5,535 bases of DNA from Candidatus Woesearchaeota archaeon (GTDB lineage Archaea > Nanobdellota > Nanobdellia > Woesearchaeales > GW2011-AR9): positions 1-5,535 of the forward strand of contig JACOZM010000077.1 of assembly GCA_016181345.1 (NCBI GenBank), in the 5' to 3' direction. A model generated the notes under the pieces. The model had not been told where the DNA came from and ran no database searches. It saw only the letters and a list, made by a program, of their open reading frames with translations. The position numbers and the translations under genes are program-made. Positions 1 through 5,320 of this stretch are shown piece after piece. The first letter of the stretch is position 1; every line of letters starts with the position of its first letter.

Positions 1-554
1 CGATGGCTTATCTTATTTTTTTCTTCAACGGACATGGCTGAATGAACTTTGTCACAGCCGTCTGGAATAAAAATTGAGCTTAACGGAATACCTGGCTTGA
101 TTGGAGCCTGTATTTCTCTTGCTAAGGTTCCGTATGTTTCTCCCCTTGCCGTGCATAATATTTTTCCATGATTATCAACAAGACAAATGCAGGAAACAAA
201 TAGGGCCTTTCTATTTTTTTCTTTTTCCATGCGTTTGAGAAAAAAGTCTAACCATTCTTTATCGCTAGCTTTTTCTCCTGCTCCCCATCTTCTTGTTTTT
301 ACACCTAATTCATCTTTTAAAGCGTCGACTATTAACCCTGAATCATCAGCAAGCGTGATTAGTTTTATTTTTTCTGCATAGAATCTTGCTTTTATTTTCG
401 CATTTTCTTCAAACGTGTTTCCAGATTCAATAAGAGTGCTATCATCTACTAGATAATTTTGAAGAGAAACTATATTTAACGGTAAGGATAAGAGTTCATA
501 GGATAACCCATCTAATTTTCCTTCATTTGAAGTAGCAATGAGAAGTGTTTTCAT
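1..554 (-). CDS. rdgB: Divergent RdgB/HAM1-family non-canonical purine NTP pyrophosphatase (3' end cut off by window edge)
   Basis: The family hydrolyses dITP and XTP to the monophosphate plus pyrophosphate, cleaning the cytosolic nucleotide pool. The frame gives 184 complete codons against a usual 185-200, so only a short C-terminus is missing. Visible motifs: ATSNEGK at residues 7-13 (triphosphate-binding loop), SGNTFEENAKIKA at 44-56, LADDSGLIVDAL at 68-79 with the acidic pair D70/D71 where the family has its metal/catalytic Asp, RG at 137-138, and MSVEEKNKISHR at 174-185. Two signatures are altered: the usual PGVxSARYAG is LGVKTRRWGAG (83-93), and the base-recognition GFGYDP loop is replaced by PGIPLSS (154-160). 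Family membership is secure, but substrate preference may differ. The ATG lies one base after the stop of the upstream 83-residue gene (TAA-A-ATG), so translation is probably coupled. No Shine-Dalgarno motif is seen. Confidence 0.88.
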   Translation of the reverse strand, partial: MKTLLIATSNEGKLDGLSYELLSLPLNIVSLQNYLVDDSTLIESGNTFEENAKIKARFYAEKIKLITLADDSGLIVDALKDELGVKTRRWGAGEKASDKEWLDFFLKRMEKEKNRKALFVSCICLVDNHGKILCTARGETYGTLAREIQAPIKPGIPLSSIFIPDGCDKVHSAMSVEEKNKISH

Positions 555-555
555 T

Positions 556-807
556 TTAGCTAAGTTTTTTGATGATATTTCTAATGATTGCATAACATGC
601 GTTTTTATTGTTGATATTCTTCCTTAATTTTTCTATGGTCGACTTTATGACTGCTTTTAGTCCCGCAATCATAATAATATCTTCTTCCCCAAGTTCTTCT
701 TCAATATCATCAAGCCAATGGTCGATTTGACGTTGATCTCCTCCACTAAGCGCAGCAGCTAATTTCAAAAAGCTGATCTTGAACCATTCTCTCGTTTTTG
801 TAGGCAC
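556..807 (-). CDS. Small helical protein of unknown function, 83 aa, GTG start
   Basis: I do not recognise this protein. It is predicted largely alpha-helical, soluble and of mixed charge. It has an acidic stretch at residues 31-43 (WLDDIEEELGEED), a hydrophobic segment at 44-53 and a basic C-terminus ending IIRNIIKKLS. The same frame stays open upstream through the tRNA-Leu gene, so a start at 975 would be an artefact. The only plausible initiator after the tRNA is GTG at 807. It lies about 26 bases downstream of the centre of an A/T-only box (828-838), as expected for a leaderless archaeal gene. The stop is followed by one base and then the ATG of the RdgB-like gene, so the two form a tight operon and the protein may work with the pyrophosphatase. 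This is inference from position only. Confidence 0.62.
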   Translation of the reverse strand: MPTKTREWFKISFLKLAAALSGGDQRQIDHWLDDIEEELGEEDIIMIAGLKAVIKSTIEKLRKNINNKNACYAIIRNIIKKLS

Positions 808-827
808 TTTAACAAGAAAACCATTTG

Positions 828-838
828 ATATTAAATAT
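828..838 (-). promoter_or_regulatory. TATA-like box for the 83-aa / RdgB-like operon
   Basis: The minus strand reads ATATTTAATAT here, centred about 26 bases upstream of the GTG at 807. That is the TATA-to-start spacing of archaeal leaderless transcripts. The box lies inside a perfect odd inverted repeat (GATATT-T-AATATC, 827-839), which is not unusual for an A/T box. It supports the choice of the GTG start and suggests a promoter separate from the tRNA. Confidence 0.45.
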
Positions 839-845
839 CTTTGGG

Positions 846-850
846 AAAAA
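846..850 (-). terminator. Oligo-T terminator of tRNA-Leu
   Basis: A run of five T residues on the minus strand begins three bases after the discriminator base of the tRNA. Archaeal RNA polymerase commonly terminates at short oligo-T tracts, so this is a plausible end for the tRNA transcript before the next promoter box. Confidence 0.4.
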
Positions 851-852
851 TA

Positions 853-975
853 TGTGGGCGGCAGGGTTTGAACCTGCGTAGGCACTAAGCCAATGGATCT
901 TGAGTCCATCCCGTCTGTTCCAGATAGGAAACTGAGAATTGCCCCATATCTGTTTGACCACTCCGGCACGCCCAC
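853..975 (-). tRNA. tRNA-Leu (anticodon CAA), interrupted by an intron in the D-arm
   Basis: A class II tRNA reading the UUG codon. The acceptor stem is 7 bp (GTGGGCG at 975-969 with CGCCCAC at 860-854). The discriminator is A at 853, as in leucine tRNAs; CCA is not encoded. The anticodon stem is ATGGA/TCCAT around loop CTCAAGA (904-898), with anticodon CAA at 902-900. The long variable arm is GGC-TTAGT-GCC, and the T-arm is GCAGG-TTCAAAC-CCTGC (877-861). The 123-base gene is too long because the D-arm holds about 39 extra bases. Removing them gives CCGGAGTGGTCAAACGGG, an ordinary leucine D-arm (C10-G25, C11-G24, G12-C23), and a mature length near 84. The frame that reads through here as protein should be ignored. 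Confidence 0.94.
915..953 (-). other. Non-canonical tRNA intron in the D-arm (about 39 nt, position 21/22)
   Basis: The insert forms a hairpin with a 6-bp stem, CAGATA (952-947) with TATCTG (926-921), extended by GG/CC past a bulged T. Around it a relaxed bulge-helix-bulge can be drawn: three-base bulges AAA (955-953) and AGA (916-914), and a central four-pair helix GGTC (959-956) against GAAC (920-917) with one G-A mismatch. Cutting after the second base of each bulge, as archaeal splicing endonuclease does, joins A954 to A914 and restores the D-arm. The splice position is ambiguous by up to two bases because the junctions share bases. The outer helix would be the D-stem itself, separated by an internal loop, so the motif is not a strict one. 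Splicing is inferred. Confidence 0.8.
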
Positions 976-999
976 ATGAAGCTACCGTTTAAAGAGAAT

Positions 1000-1007
1000 T
1001 TTATAAA
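1000..1007 (-). promoter_or_regulatory. TATA box of tRNA-Leu
   Basis: TTTATAAA on the minus strand is a textbook archaeal box A. Its centre is about 28 bases upstream of the first base of the tRNA, so transcription should begin at or within a couple of bases of the mature 5' end. Confidence 0.65.
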
Positions 1008-1035
1008 TTTATCTACTGAATAATCTCCTTCATCA

Positions 1036-1060
1036 AGAACAAACAAAGAAATAATAAGAA
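1036..1060 (-). terminator. T-rich tract downstream of the three-gene operon (possible terminator)
   Basis: The minus strand here consists mostly of short T runs (TTCTTATTATTTCTTTGTTT), starting 14 bases after the stop of the 171-aa gene. No hairpin precedes it. U-rich tracts alone can terminate archaeal transcription, so this is a reasonable but weak call. Confidence 0.28.
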
Positions 1061-1073
1061 TTAAGAGATTTTT

Positions 1074-1589
1074 CTAACCCATACTTCTCAACTGATTCTC
1101 AATATCCTTCAACTGTGCTTCTAAAGCATCAAGTTCCGAAGCGGTTTGTGAAGGCTTTGGCTGAGCAGCAACTTGCGGTCTAGCTGGCATTACTGGAGCA
1201 AGAGATACTTCTTCTTCTGGCTCAGAATGATAATCCTCAGAAACCTTATAACTCTCCTTTTGAACTACTACTTTTTCCGGATCGATAGCCACTAATTTTC
1301 CTTTTGGCAAGAATTTCCTTAATTTATTATCAATGATACTTGTGATCTCTTTAACATCAGATTTTAAAAGCGTGATCATATTTACTTTATCTTCTTGTAT
1401 CTTCCTGAATTTTTCGTATCCTTGCATGAAAATGATAACTTCCCGTAACGATTCTAGAATATCTTTCCTGAGCATCTGAGTATCATTTACTTGAACCATA
1501 TACTCTGGCTCCTTCGGTTTTGGTTCAGATATGGTATGCTCTGGGCGTTTCACTTTTTTATGTCTCCTATATGGTCGTTTCTGGGCCAT
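1074..1589 (-). CDS. Conserved-looking helical/coiled-coil protein with basic N-terminus, 171 aa (operon gene 3)
   Basis: No named family recognised. Layout: residues 1-17 are strongly basic (RPYRRHKKVKR), which could contact nucleic acid. Residues 18-29 are a Pro/Glu linker. Residues 30-98 are a helical module starting YMVQV, followed by two predicted helices rich in Leu/Ile/Lys. Residues 99-113 look like a short beta segment (LVAIDPEKVVV). Residues 114-150 are a disordered acidic then Ala/Pro/Gln linker, and 151-171 form an amphipathic helix with heptad-like leucines (LDALEAQLKDIENQL). The central module resembles the FIKV module of the two upstream genes in length and pattern, but identity is low. 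The ATG lies two bases after the upstream stop with no Shine-Dalgarno motif, so translation probably depends on coupling. Membership in a multi-subunit complex with its operon partners is inference. Confidence 0.85.
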   Translation of the reverse strand: MAQKRPYRRHKKVKRPEHTISEPKPKEPEYMVQVNDTQMLRKDILESLREVIIFMQGYEKFRKIQEDKVNMITLLKSDVKEITSIIDNKLRKFLPKGKLVAIDPEKVVVQKESYKVSEDYHSEPEEEVSLAPVMPARPQVAAQPKPSQTASELDALEAQLKDIENQLRSMG

Positions 1590-1591
1590 TT

Positions 1592-1819
1592 TTAATATTT
1601 TTCTGGTTCATTCAAGGAATGGTCAATAAAATCAACTTTCTTCTCTACTTCAGCTAGCGTATGCTGCCAAAGTTCAAGCTGATGATCTTCTTCATTCTTT
1701 AAATCGTGAATCTTTAATAGCGTCTCTTTAGCATCCTCAATCTTCTTGCGGATGACCTTTACTAAGCTGAGCACTTCATTGTACTCGCTGACTTTTATAA
1801 AAACAGGCATTTTATCCAT
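1592..1819 (-). CDS. Small protein made of a single FIKV helical module, 75 aa (operon gene 2)
   Basis: This protein consists almost entirely of one module: PVFIKVSEYNEVL at residues 5-17, then two charged amphipathic helices, ending near VDFIDHSLNEPEKY. The module aligns with residues 99-164 of the upstream protein over its whole length with a one-residue gap. Shared positions include P-x-FIKV, the Tyr and VL that follow, NEE in the middle, and D-x-x-L near the end. The chosen ATG at 1819 is one base after the upstream stop and five bases after a GGTGA ribosome binding site. An alternative ATG at 1810 would have worse spacing, and a longer frame starting at 1873 overlaps the upstream gene and lacks support. 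Function unknown; a coiled-coil or adaptor role is a guess. Confidence 0.82.
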   Translation of the reverse strand: MDKMPVFIKVSEYNEVLSLVKVIRKKIEDAKETLLKIHDLKNEEDHQLELWQHTLAEVEKKVDFIDHSLNEPEKY

Positions 1820-1820
1820 T

Positions 1821-2330
1821 TTATTCACCCTTAGTATTAAACAGCGTCTTATCCATCTGCAATAAGTCATCATGGATAGCTCTCACACTTCTTCTTAATT
1901 TAGAAAAGTGATTCTCTTCATTATATTCGGAATTTTGCAAACGCGTATCGGCACTATGCAATGCATTCAAATCAGTCTTTAATCCGTCTAATTCTCCTAG
2001 AACTCGTTGGTAGAGCTGAACTTTAATAAATTTTGGCTCTTCCTCTCTTTTTACTGCTGACGGCCGATACATTTCCCCTGGCCGTTGACTCATCGGCATA
2101 CTTGGCTTAGCTCCTAAAGGCCGTGGAACAGAAATAGGTTGTTGCGGCTTAGGCATTTCAGGAAACGGCAAAGGTTTGCTAAATCCTGCAGCCTCCTTTA
2201 ACCTCATCGGCTCAATAATTTTCTCTTTTCCTAATGAGCTAGGAAACCGTAATGCACTCTCGTCAGGAAAAACAGGCTCGGGAAACGGCACCCGCGGTTC
2301 AACTTTTTTCTTTCCAAATAACCAACCCAT
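1821..2330 (-). CDS. Proline-rich protein with C-terminal FIKV helical module, 169 aa (operon gene 1)
   Basis: Not recognised as a named family. The N-terminus MGWLFGKKK combines aromatic/hydrophobic residues with lysines and could touch the membrane or a partner. Residues 11-99 contain 20 prolines (for example PRVPFPEPVFP) and look disordered; within them residues 24-50 (ESALRFP, then a basic/acidic stretch to AAGF) may be a short folded or binding element. Residues 99-164 are the FIKV module (KFIKVQLYQRVL, then two helices, ending MDKTLF), homologous to operon gene 2. The start is supported by a TATA-like box centred about 26 bases upstream and by the absence of a Shine-Dalgarno motif, so the message is probably leaderless. 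It is first of three genes spaced 1 and 2 bases apart, implying co-expression in fixed proportion. Confidence 0.85.
   Translation of the reverse strand: MGWLFGKKKVEPRVPFPEPVFPDESALRFPSSLGKEKIIEPMRLKEAAGFSKPLPFPEMPKPQQPISVPRPLGAKPSMPMSQRPGEMYRPSAVKREEEPKFIKVQLYQRVLGELDGLKTDLNALHSADTRLQNSEYNEENHFSKLRRSVRAIHDDLLQMDKTLFNTKGE
1825..1829 (-). promoter_or_regulatory. Ribosome binding site GGTGA for operon gene 2
   Basis: GGTGA is complementary to the archaeal 16S 3' end (UCACC). It sits inside the last codons of operon gene 1, five bases before the ATG at 1819, and decides that start. It is the only clear Shine-Dalgarno motif in the window. Confidence 0.6.
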
Positions 2331-2352
2331 AGGTGGTAAAAATAGAACGAGG

Positions 2353-2360
2353 TTTAAAAA
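2353..2360 (-). promoter_or_regulatory. TATA-like box of the three-gene operon
   Basis: The minus strand reads TTTTTAAA, centred about 26 bases before the ATG at 2330, the spacing of a leaderless archaeal promoter. It lies in the 95-base divergent intergenic region 2331-2425, which is otherwise A/T-rich without other recognisable elements. An alternative box, TTTTATAAT, near 2373-2381 would leave a leader of about 20 bases. Confidence 0.45.
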
Positions 2361-2395
2361 CTTTGTTTAGTATTATAAAATAGTAAAAACAAAAA

Positions 2396-2407
2396 CTATT
2401 TATTTAA
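2396..2407 (+). promoter_or_regulatory. TATA-like box of the lamin-tail surface protein gene
   Basis: CTATTTATTTAA lies about 20-30 bases before the ATG at 2426, and no Shine-Dalgarno motif follows (the leader is pyrimidine-rich, TTTTTCTCCTTCT). The spacing suggests leaderless transcription divergent from the three-gene operon. Confidence 0.42.
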
Positions 2408-2425
2408 GCTTATTTTTCTCCTTCT

Positions 2426-4630
2426 ATGGTTAGATTTTCCCTAACTTTCCTTTTATTTTTCTTTATCTTAGCAGCTAATTCTTCTGCAAATCTAGACATC
2501 AACGAAGTGATGTATGCTCCTTCAACGGTATTAGGATCAGAAAATGAGTGGATAGAGCTATACTCTTCTGGAAATACAAGTTTAAATCTGAGTAATTGTA
2601 CTCTTGATGGGAAGGCAATTCCCAAAACAATTATCGACGGTAACAGCTATCTTATTTTAGCCAATAATCTAGGGTTATTTAACACTTCTTATCACGATAT
2701 TCCGGCAATTAAACTATCATTAAATCTGAATAACGATCAGGACACTATTCTTCTAAAGTGCCAATGGAATGAGACGTTTTCTGAAGAGAAACGCTTTAGT
2801 TATGAACAGCAGCAAGGAGCTTATCGCAACAATTTTACTTTAGAGCGTAGAAGTGATAATACTTGGAGTGAAAGTATTGAAGAACTCGGAACACCGGGAA
2901 GAGAAAACAGCATTTTTGACTTTGCCAGCAATTTTAGGGATTTAAAAATTTCTGAGATCTTACCGGATCCTTTTTGGGAAGACGACCTCTTAAAGCCCGA
3001 GGGAGAATGGGTCGAACTTTATAATGGGGGAAAGAAAACAATGTATCTTAAAGGTTTGATTCTTAAGGATGGAAGCGACGATCATGAGCTATATGTTGTT
3101 GAAAGTAAAATAATAAATTCTGCTGGGTTATTTCTTCAGCCGAAAAATTATGTAACTATCTATCGTGATGGCGACACCGACTTTGCCTTAAATAATGAAG
3201 GGATGGAAACCGTTCGGTTATTTTACGGTGATGAACTATTAGATGAAGTTTCTTACTCAGGGTCTACGTCAGGGATGAGCTGGAGCAATATCAAAGAAAC
3301 TTTTTATTTGACTCCTCCTACTCCGGATAGGGTGAATCAGATTTCTGAAGGTTGTGATTGGCTTTTACTCATGAACTCCAGCAGTTCTATTTTCCATAGT
3401 GCTGATTTTACGTTTGATGTTTATGTTTCACGGTTTATTGGTCTTCCAAGAAACGTGACGGTTAGAGGAAAAATAGAAGATGCCTTTGGTGAAACTATTA
3501 AGGAATACTCTCCTTGGACGAATGTTCTGATAGATGATGAGCGAGGAGTCTCTTATTCTCCAAATCTCGCCGAGGGGATTTATCAAATAACCTTCTGGAT
3601 TGATGAGCTAGGCTGTAATGATACGGATGAGATGGATAATTCAGTAAGCAGAATATTCTCTATCAATTCTCAATACCAAGTTTTTCAACCATCATTAGCA
3701 ATTCAAGACCTTTACTTGGGAAGTGATGAAAGTGCTGCATGGGGTGAACAATTTTTGGTAAAAGTCAATGCTTATAAGGGAAATTCGACTAAAACATCAT
3801 TAGAGCTGTGGGCCGAGCAGGATGGTGAAATCGTTAGCGAAAGAAGTAAAGTAAATCTTTACGATAAATTTCAAAACATTACTCTCAGCCTGCCTTTGCA
3901 ATTAGAAGCTCGATGCAATGGAGATGATGATGCCCTTGACCTTATTTTTTCCGGTCTCGGATTAGAAGTAAAAGAAGAGTTCAAAGTGGAAGGGGTTGAA
4001 GCTTCTTTGTGTGATCAAGAGGCAAGTTCAGAACCTTCTTCTGGAAGTAAAACCAAGGAAAAACAACCGGCTTTCCAAATTCTAGATCTACCTCAAATTA
4101 CTTCTGTTGGAGCAATCCTACCATTAAAAATACAGCTTAAAAACAATGAAAAAGAAAGTTTGTCCTATGAGCTTTGGGCATATGTTTATCAAGGGAATAA
4201 ATGCTATTCTTGTGGAAACGCAGCTACAGAACGAGAAGCAAATAAAAAAATAATTAATCTCAAAAACGGCGAAACCAAACAATTAACCCTTTACTCAAAA
4301 CTGGATGATACCCTTAAGCCTGGAGAGTATAAGATCAAAGTAAAGATGAAGCGGGAGGGCCAGAAAACAGAGAAAGAATTAACAGAAACAATCTATCTTT
4401 TGGAAGAGCAGGAAAGCAGCTTAGGGATATCTTCATTAGCAGGTGGAGATGAAGAATTTCCGTCTAATAGTTCTGAAGCACGACGCACTTCAACATCTTC
4501 CGTCCAAGAAACGAACACGGCAGGGATTGTCGTCTACCAATCTAGCTCAGCAAAATCATTGACTGTTCTCCCCTATATCTTTATCATTTCTTTAATTTTG
4601 ATTGGGATCGTCCTAATCATCCATCGGTAG
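2426..4630 (+). CDS. Cell-surface protein with two lamin-tail domains and C-terminal membrane anchor, 734 aa
   Basis: An exported, membrane-tethered protein. Residues 1-21 are a signal peptide (hydrophobic LTFLLFFFILAA, likely cleavage near SSA/NLD). Lamin-tail domain 1 spans about 24-160 (LDINEVMYAPS, NEWIELYSSGN, YLILANN, closing TPGREN). Lamin-tail domain 2 spans about 173-304 (LKISEILPDP, GEWVELYNGG, closing TPPTPDRVN). A beta-rich region follows at 305-415, then two related Ig/CARDB-like units near 420-525 and 549-660, a Ser/Thr-rich stalk at 663-711, and a transmembrane helix at about 713-732 ending in HR. After the signal peptide there are 12 N-glycosylation sequons. Eight cysteines (58, 112, 310, 397, 497, 529, 593, 596) can pair locally as disulphides. 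All of this fits an extracellular location. The partner or ligand is unknown; adhesion or a cell-envelope role is inferred. It appears to be transcribed alone. Confidence 0.9.
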   Translation: MVRFSLTFLLFFFILAANSSANLDINEVMYAPSTVLGSENEWIELYSSGNTSLNLSNCTLDGKAIPKTIIDGNSYLILANNLGLFNTSYHDIPAIKLSLNLNNDQDTILLKCQWNETFSEEKRFSYEQQQGAYRNNFTLERRSDNTWSESIEELGTPGRENSIFDFASNFRDLKISEILPDPFWEDDLLKPEGEWVELYNGGKKTMYLKGLILKDGSDDHELYVVESKIINSAGLFLQPKNYVTIYRDGDTDFALNNEGMETVRLFYGDELLDEVSYSGSTSGMSWSNIKETFYLTPPTPDRVNQISEGCDWLLLMNSSSSIFHSADFTFDVYVSRFIGLPRNVTVRGKIEDAFGETIKEYSPWTNVLIDDERGVSYSPNLAEGIYQITFWIDELGCNDTDEMDNSVSRIFSINSQYQVFQPSLAIQDLYLGSDESAAWGEQFLVKVNAYKGNSTKTSLELWAEQDGEIVSERSKVNLYDKFQNITLSLPLQLEARCNGDDDALDLIFSGLGLEVKEEFKVEGVEASLCDQEASSEPSSGSKTKEKQPAFQILDLPQITSVGAILPLKIQLKNNEKESLSYELWAYVYQGNKCYSCGNAATEREANKKIINLKNGETKQLTLYSKLDDTLKPGEYKIKVKMKREGQKTEKELTETIYLLEEQESSLGISSLAGGDEEFPSNSSEARRTSTSSVQETNTAGIVVYQSSSAKSLTVLPYIFIISLILIGIVLIIHR

Positions 4631-4674
4631 TCGAGTATAGGGGTATTTCTTCAGATACTTTAGTTTAGAAAGGC

Positions 4675-4682
4675 TTAAAAAT
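4675..4682 (+). promoter_or_regulatory. TATA-like box for the winged-helix / scpB genes
   Basis: TTAAAAAT, preceded by purine-rich AGAAAGGC that could serve as a BRE, is centred about 26 bases before the ATG at 4704. No Shine-Dalgarno motif lies between, so the message is probably leaderless. This separates the gene pair from the surface-protein gene upstream. Confidence 0.5.
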
Positions 4683-4703
4683 ATCATATTTCTCTTAGAG
4701 TTA

Positions 4704-5294
4704 ATGGGACAAAAAATAGTCTTCCGCACCATTTTGGAACTCATCGGCAGGCCTAAAGAGCATATTGAAAAAACAATGAAAGATTACGTGGCCAAGATCA
4801 AGTCAGATAAGGAATTTAAAGTGCTCCATGAAGAGCTTGCGGACATCAAGAAGCAGGAAAAAGAAGAGCTATGGGCTACATTTGCTGAATTAGAGATCGA
4901 AGCTAAAAGTGTGACGAAGATGACGCAGTTCTGCTTTGATTATATGCCGTCAATTATTGAGATTCTCGATCCTGCCGAACTAACATTTTCTGGTGAAGAA
5001 TTATCTATTGTTATTAATGACTTGCAGTCAAAACTTCATGCAGTTGATATGGTTGCTAAGCAGATAAAAGCAGAAAACGATTTCTTGAAAAAGAACACGT
5101 CTGGATTGTTAAAGAATTATCTTACTGTCTTATTACGGGGGCGGGAAGGCTTGACTTCGCAGCAATTATCTGAACTGACGGGAGTGCAGAAAGATAAGCT
5201 TGAGGATTATTTGGATCAACTTATCGATGAGGGCAAGGTAGATTTAAAAGCGGGGTTATATTCATTAAAAAAGGAAGAGCCCCATAACAACTAA
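4704..5294 (+). CDS. Helical protein with C-terminal winged helix, 196 aa, next to scpB
   Basis: I cannot assign a named family. Residues 1-35 are a charged helical start (RTILELIGRPKEHIEKT). Residues 36-70 form a Glu/Lys-rich helix, and 72-92 hold a distinctive FCFDYMPSIIEILDPAEL segment. Residues 95-130 form a long helix with coiled-coil character, and 135-188 look like a winged helix-turn-helix (LLKNYLTVLL, LTSQQLSELTGVQKDKLEDYL as helices 2-3, then EGKVDLKAGLYSL as the wing). The winged helix suggests DNA or protein binding, and similar folds occur in ScpB and MukE-type proteins. The gene precedes scpB by 26 bases on the same strand with no evident strong promoter between, so co-transcription is likely. 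A role with the SMC complex is inferred from context only. The ATG is supported by the TATA spacing upstream. Confidence 0.85.
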   Translation: MGQKIVFRTILELIGRPKEHIEKTMKDYVAKIKSDKEFKVLHEELADIKKQEKEELWATFAELEIEAKSVTKMTQFCFDYMPSIIEILDPAELTFSGEELSIVINDLQSKLHAVDMVAKQIKAENDFLKKNTSGLLKNYLTVLLRGREGLTSQQLSELTGVQKDKLEDYLDQLIDEGKVDLKAGLYSLKKEEPHNN

Positions 5295-5320
5295 AACTAA
5301 TTACAAATAATTAAAAACTC

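Noticed and set aside
187..381. Plus-strand 64-aa open frame
   Set aside because: Lies opposite the conserved RdgB-like coding sequence; its product is Ser/Phe-rich antisense-type sequence with no domain.
827..839. Perfect inverted repeat GATATT-T-AATATC as a repressor operator
   Set aside because: It coincides with an A/T-only TATA-like box, where short palindromes are expected by chance; no second copy elsewhere in the window.
808..975. Upstream extension of the 83-aa gene to an ATG at 975 (139-aa reading)
   Set aside because: This part is the tRNA-Leu gene and its terminator; the frame is open there by chance. The GTG at 807 is better placed.
1820..1873. Longer start (1873) for the 75-aa gene
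   Set aside because: The extension overlaps operon gene 1 in another frame, is unrelated to the paralogous module, and ignores the GGTGA site five bases before the ATG at 1819.
2176..2370. Plus-strand 64-aa open frame
   Set aside because: Antisense of the 169-aa operon gene and its promoter; no ribosome binding site or recognisable content.
2410..2625. Minus-strand 71-aa open frame
   Set aside because: Antisense of the signal peptide and first lamin-tail domain of the surface protein gene.
4634..4660. Weak hairpin (AGTAT...ATACT) followed by T-rich sequence after the surface protein gene as a terminator
   Set aside because: Five A/T-rich pairs with a 16-base loop is too weak, and the following T tract is interrupted.
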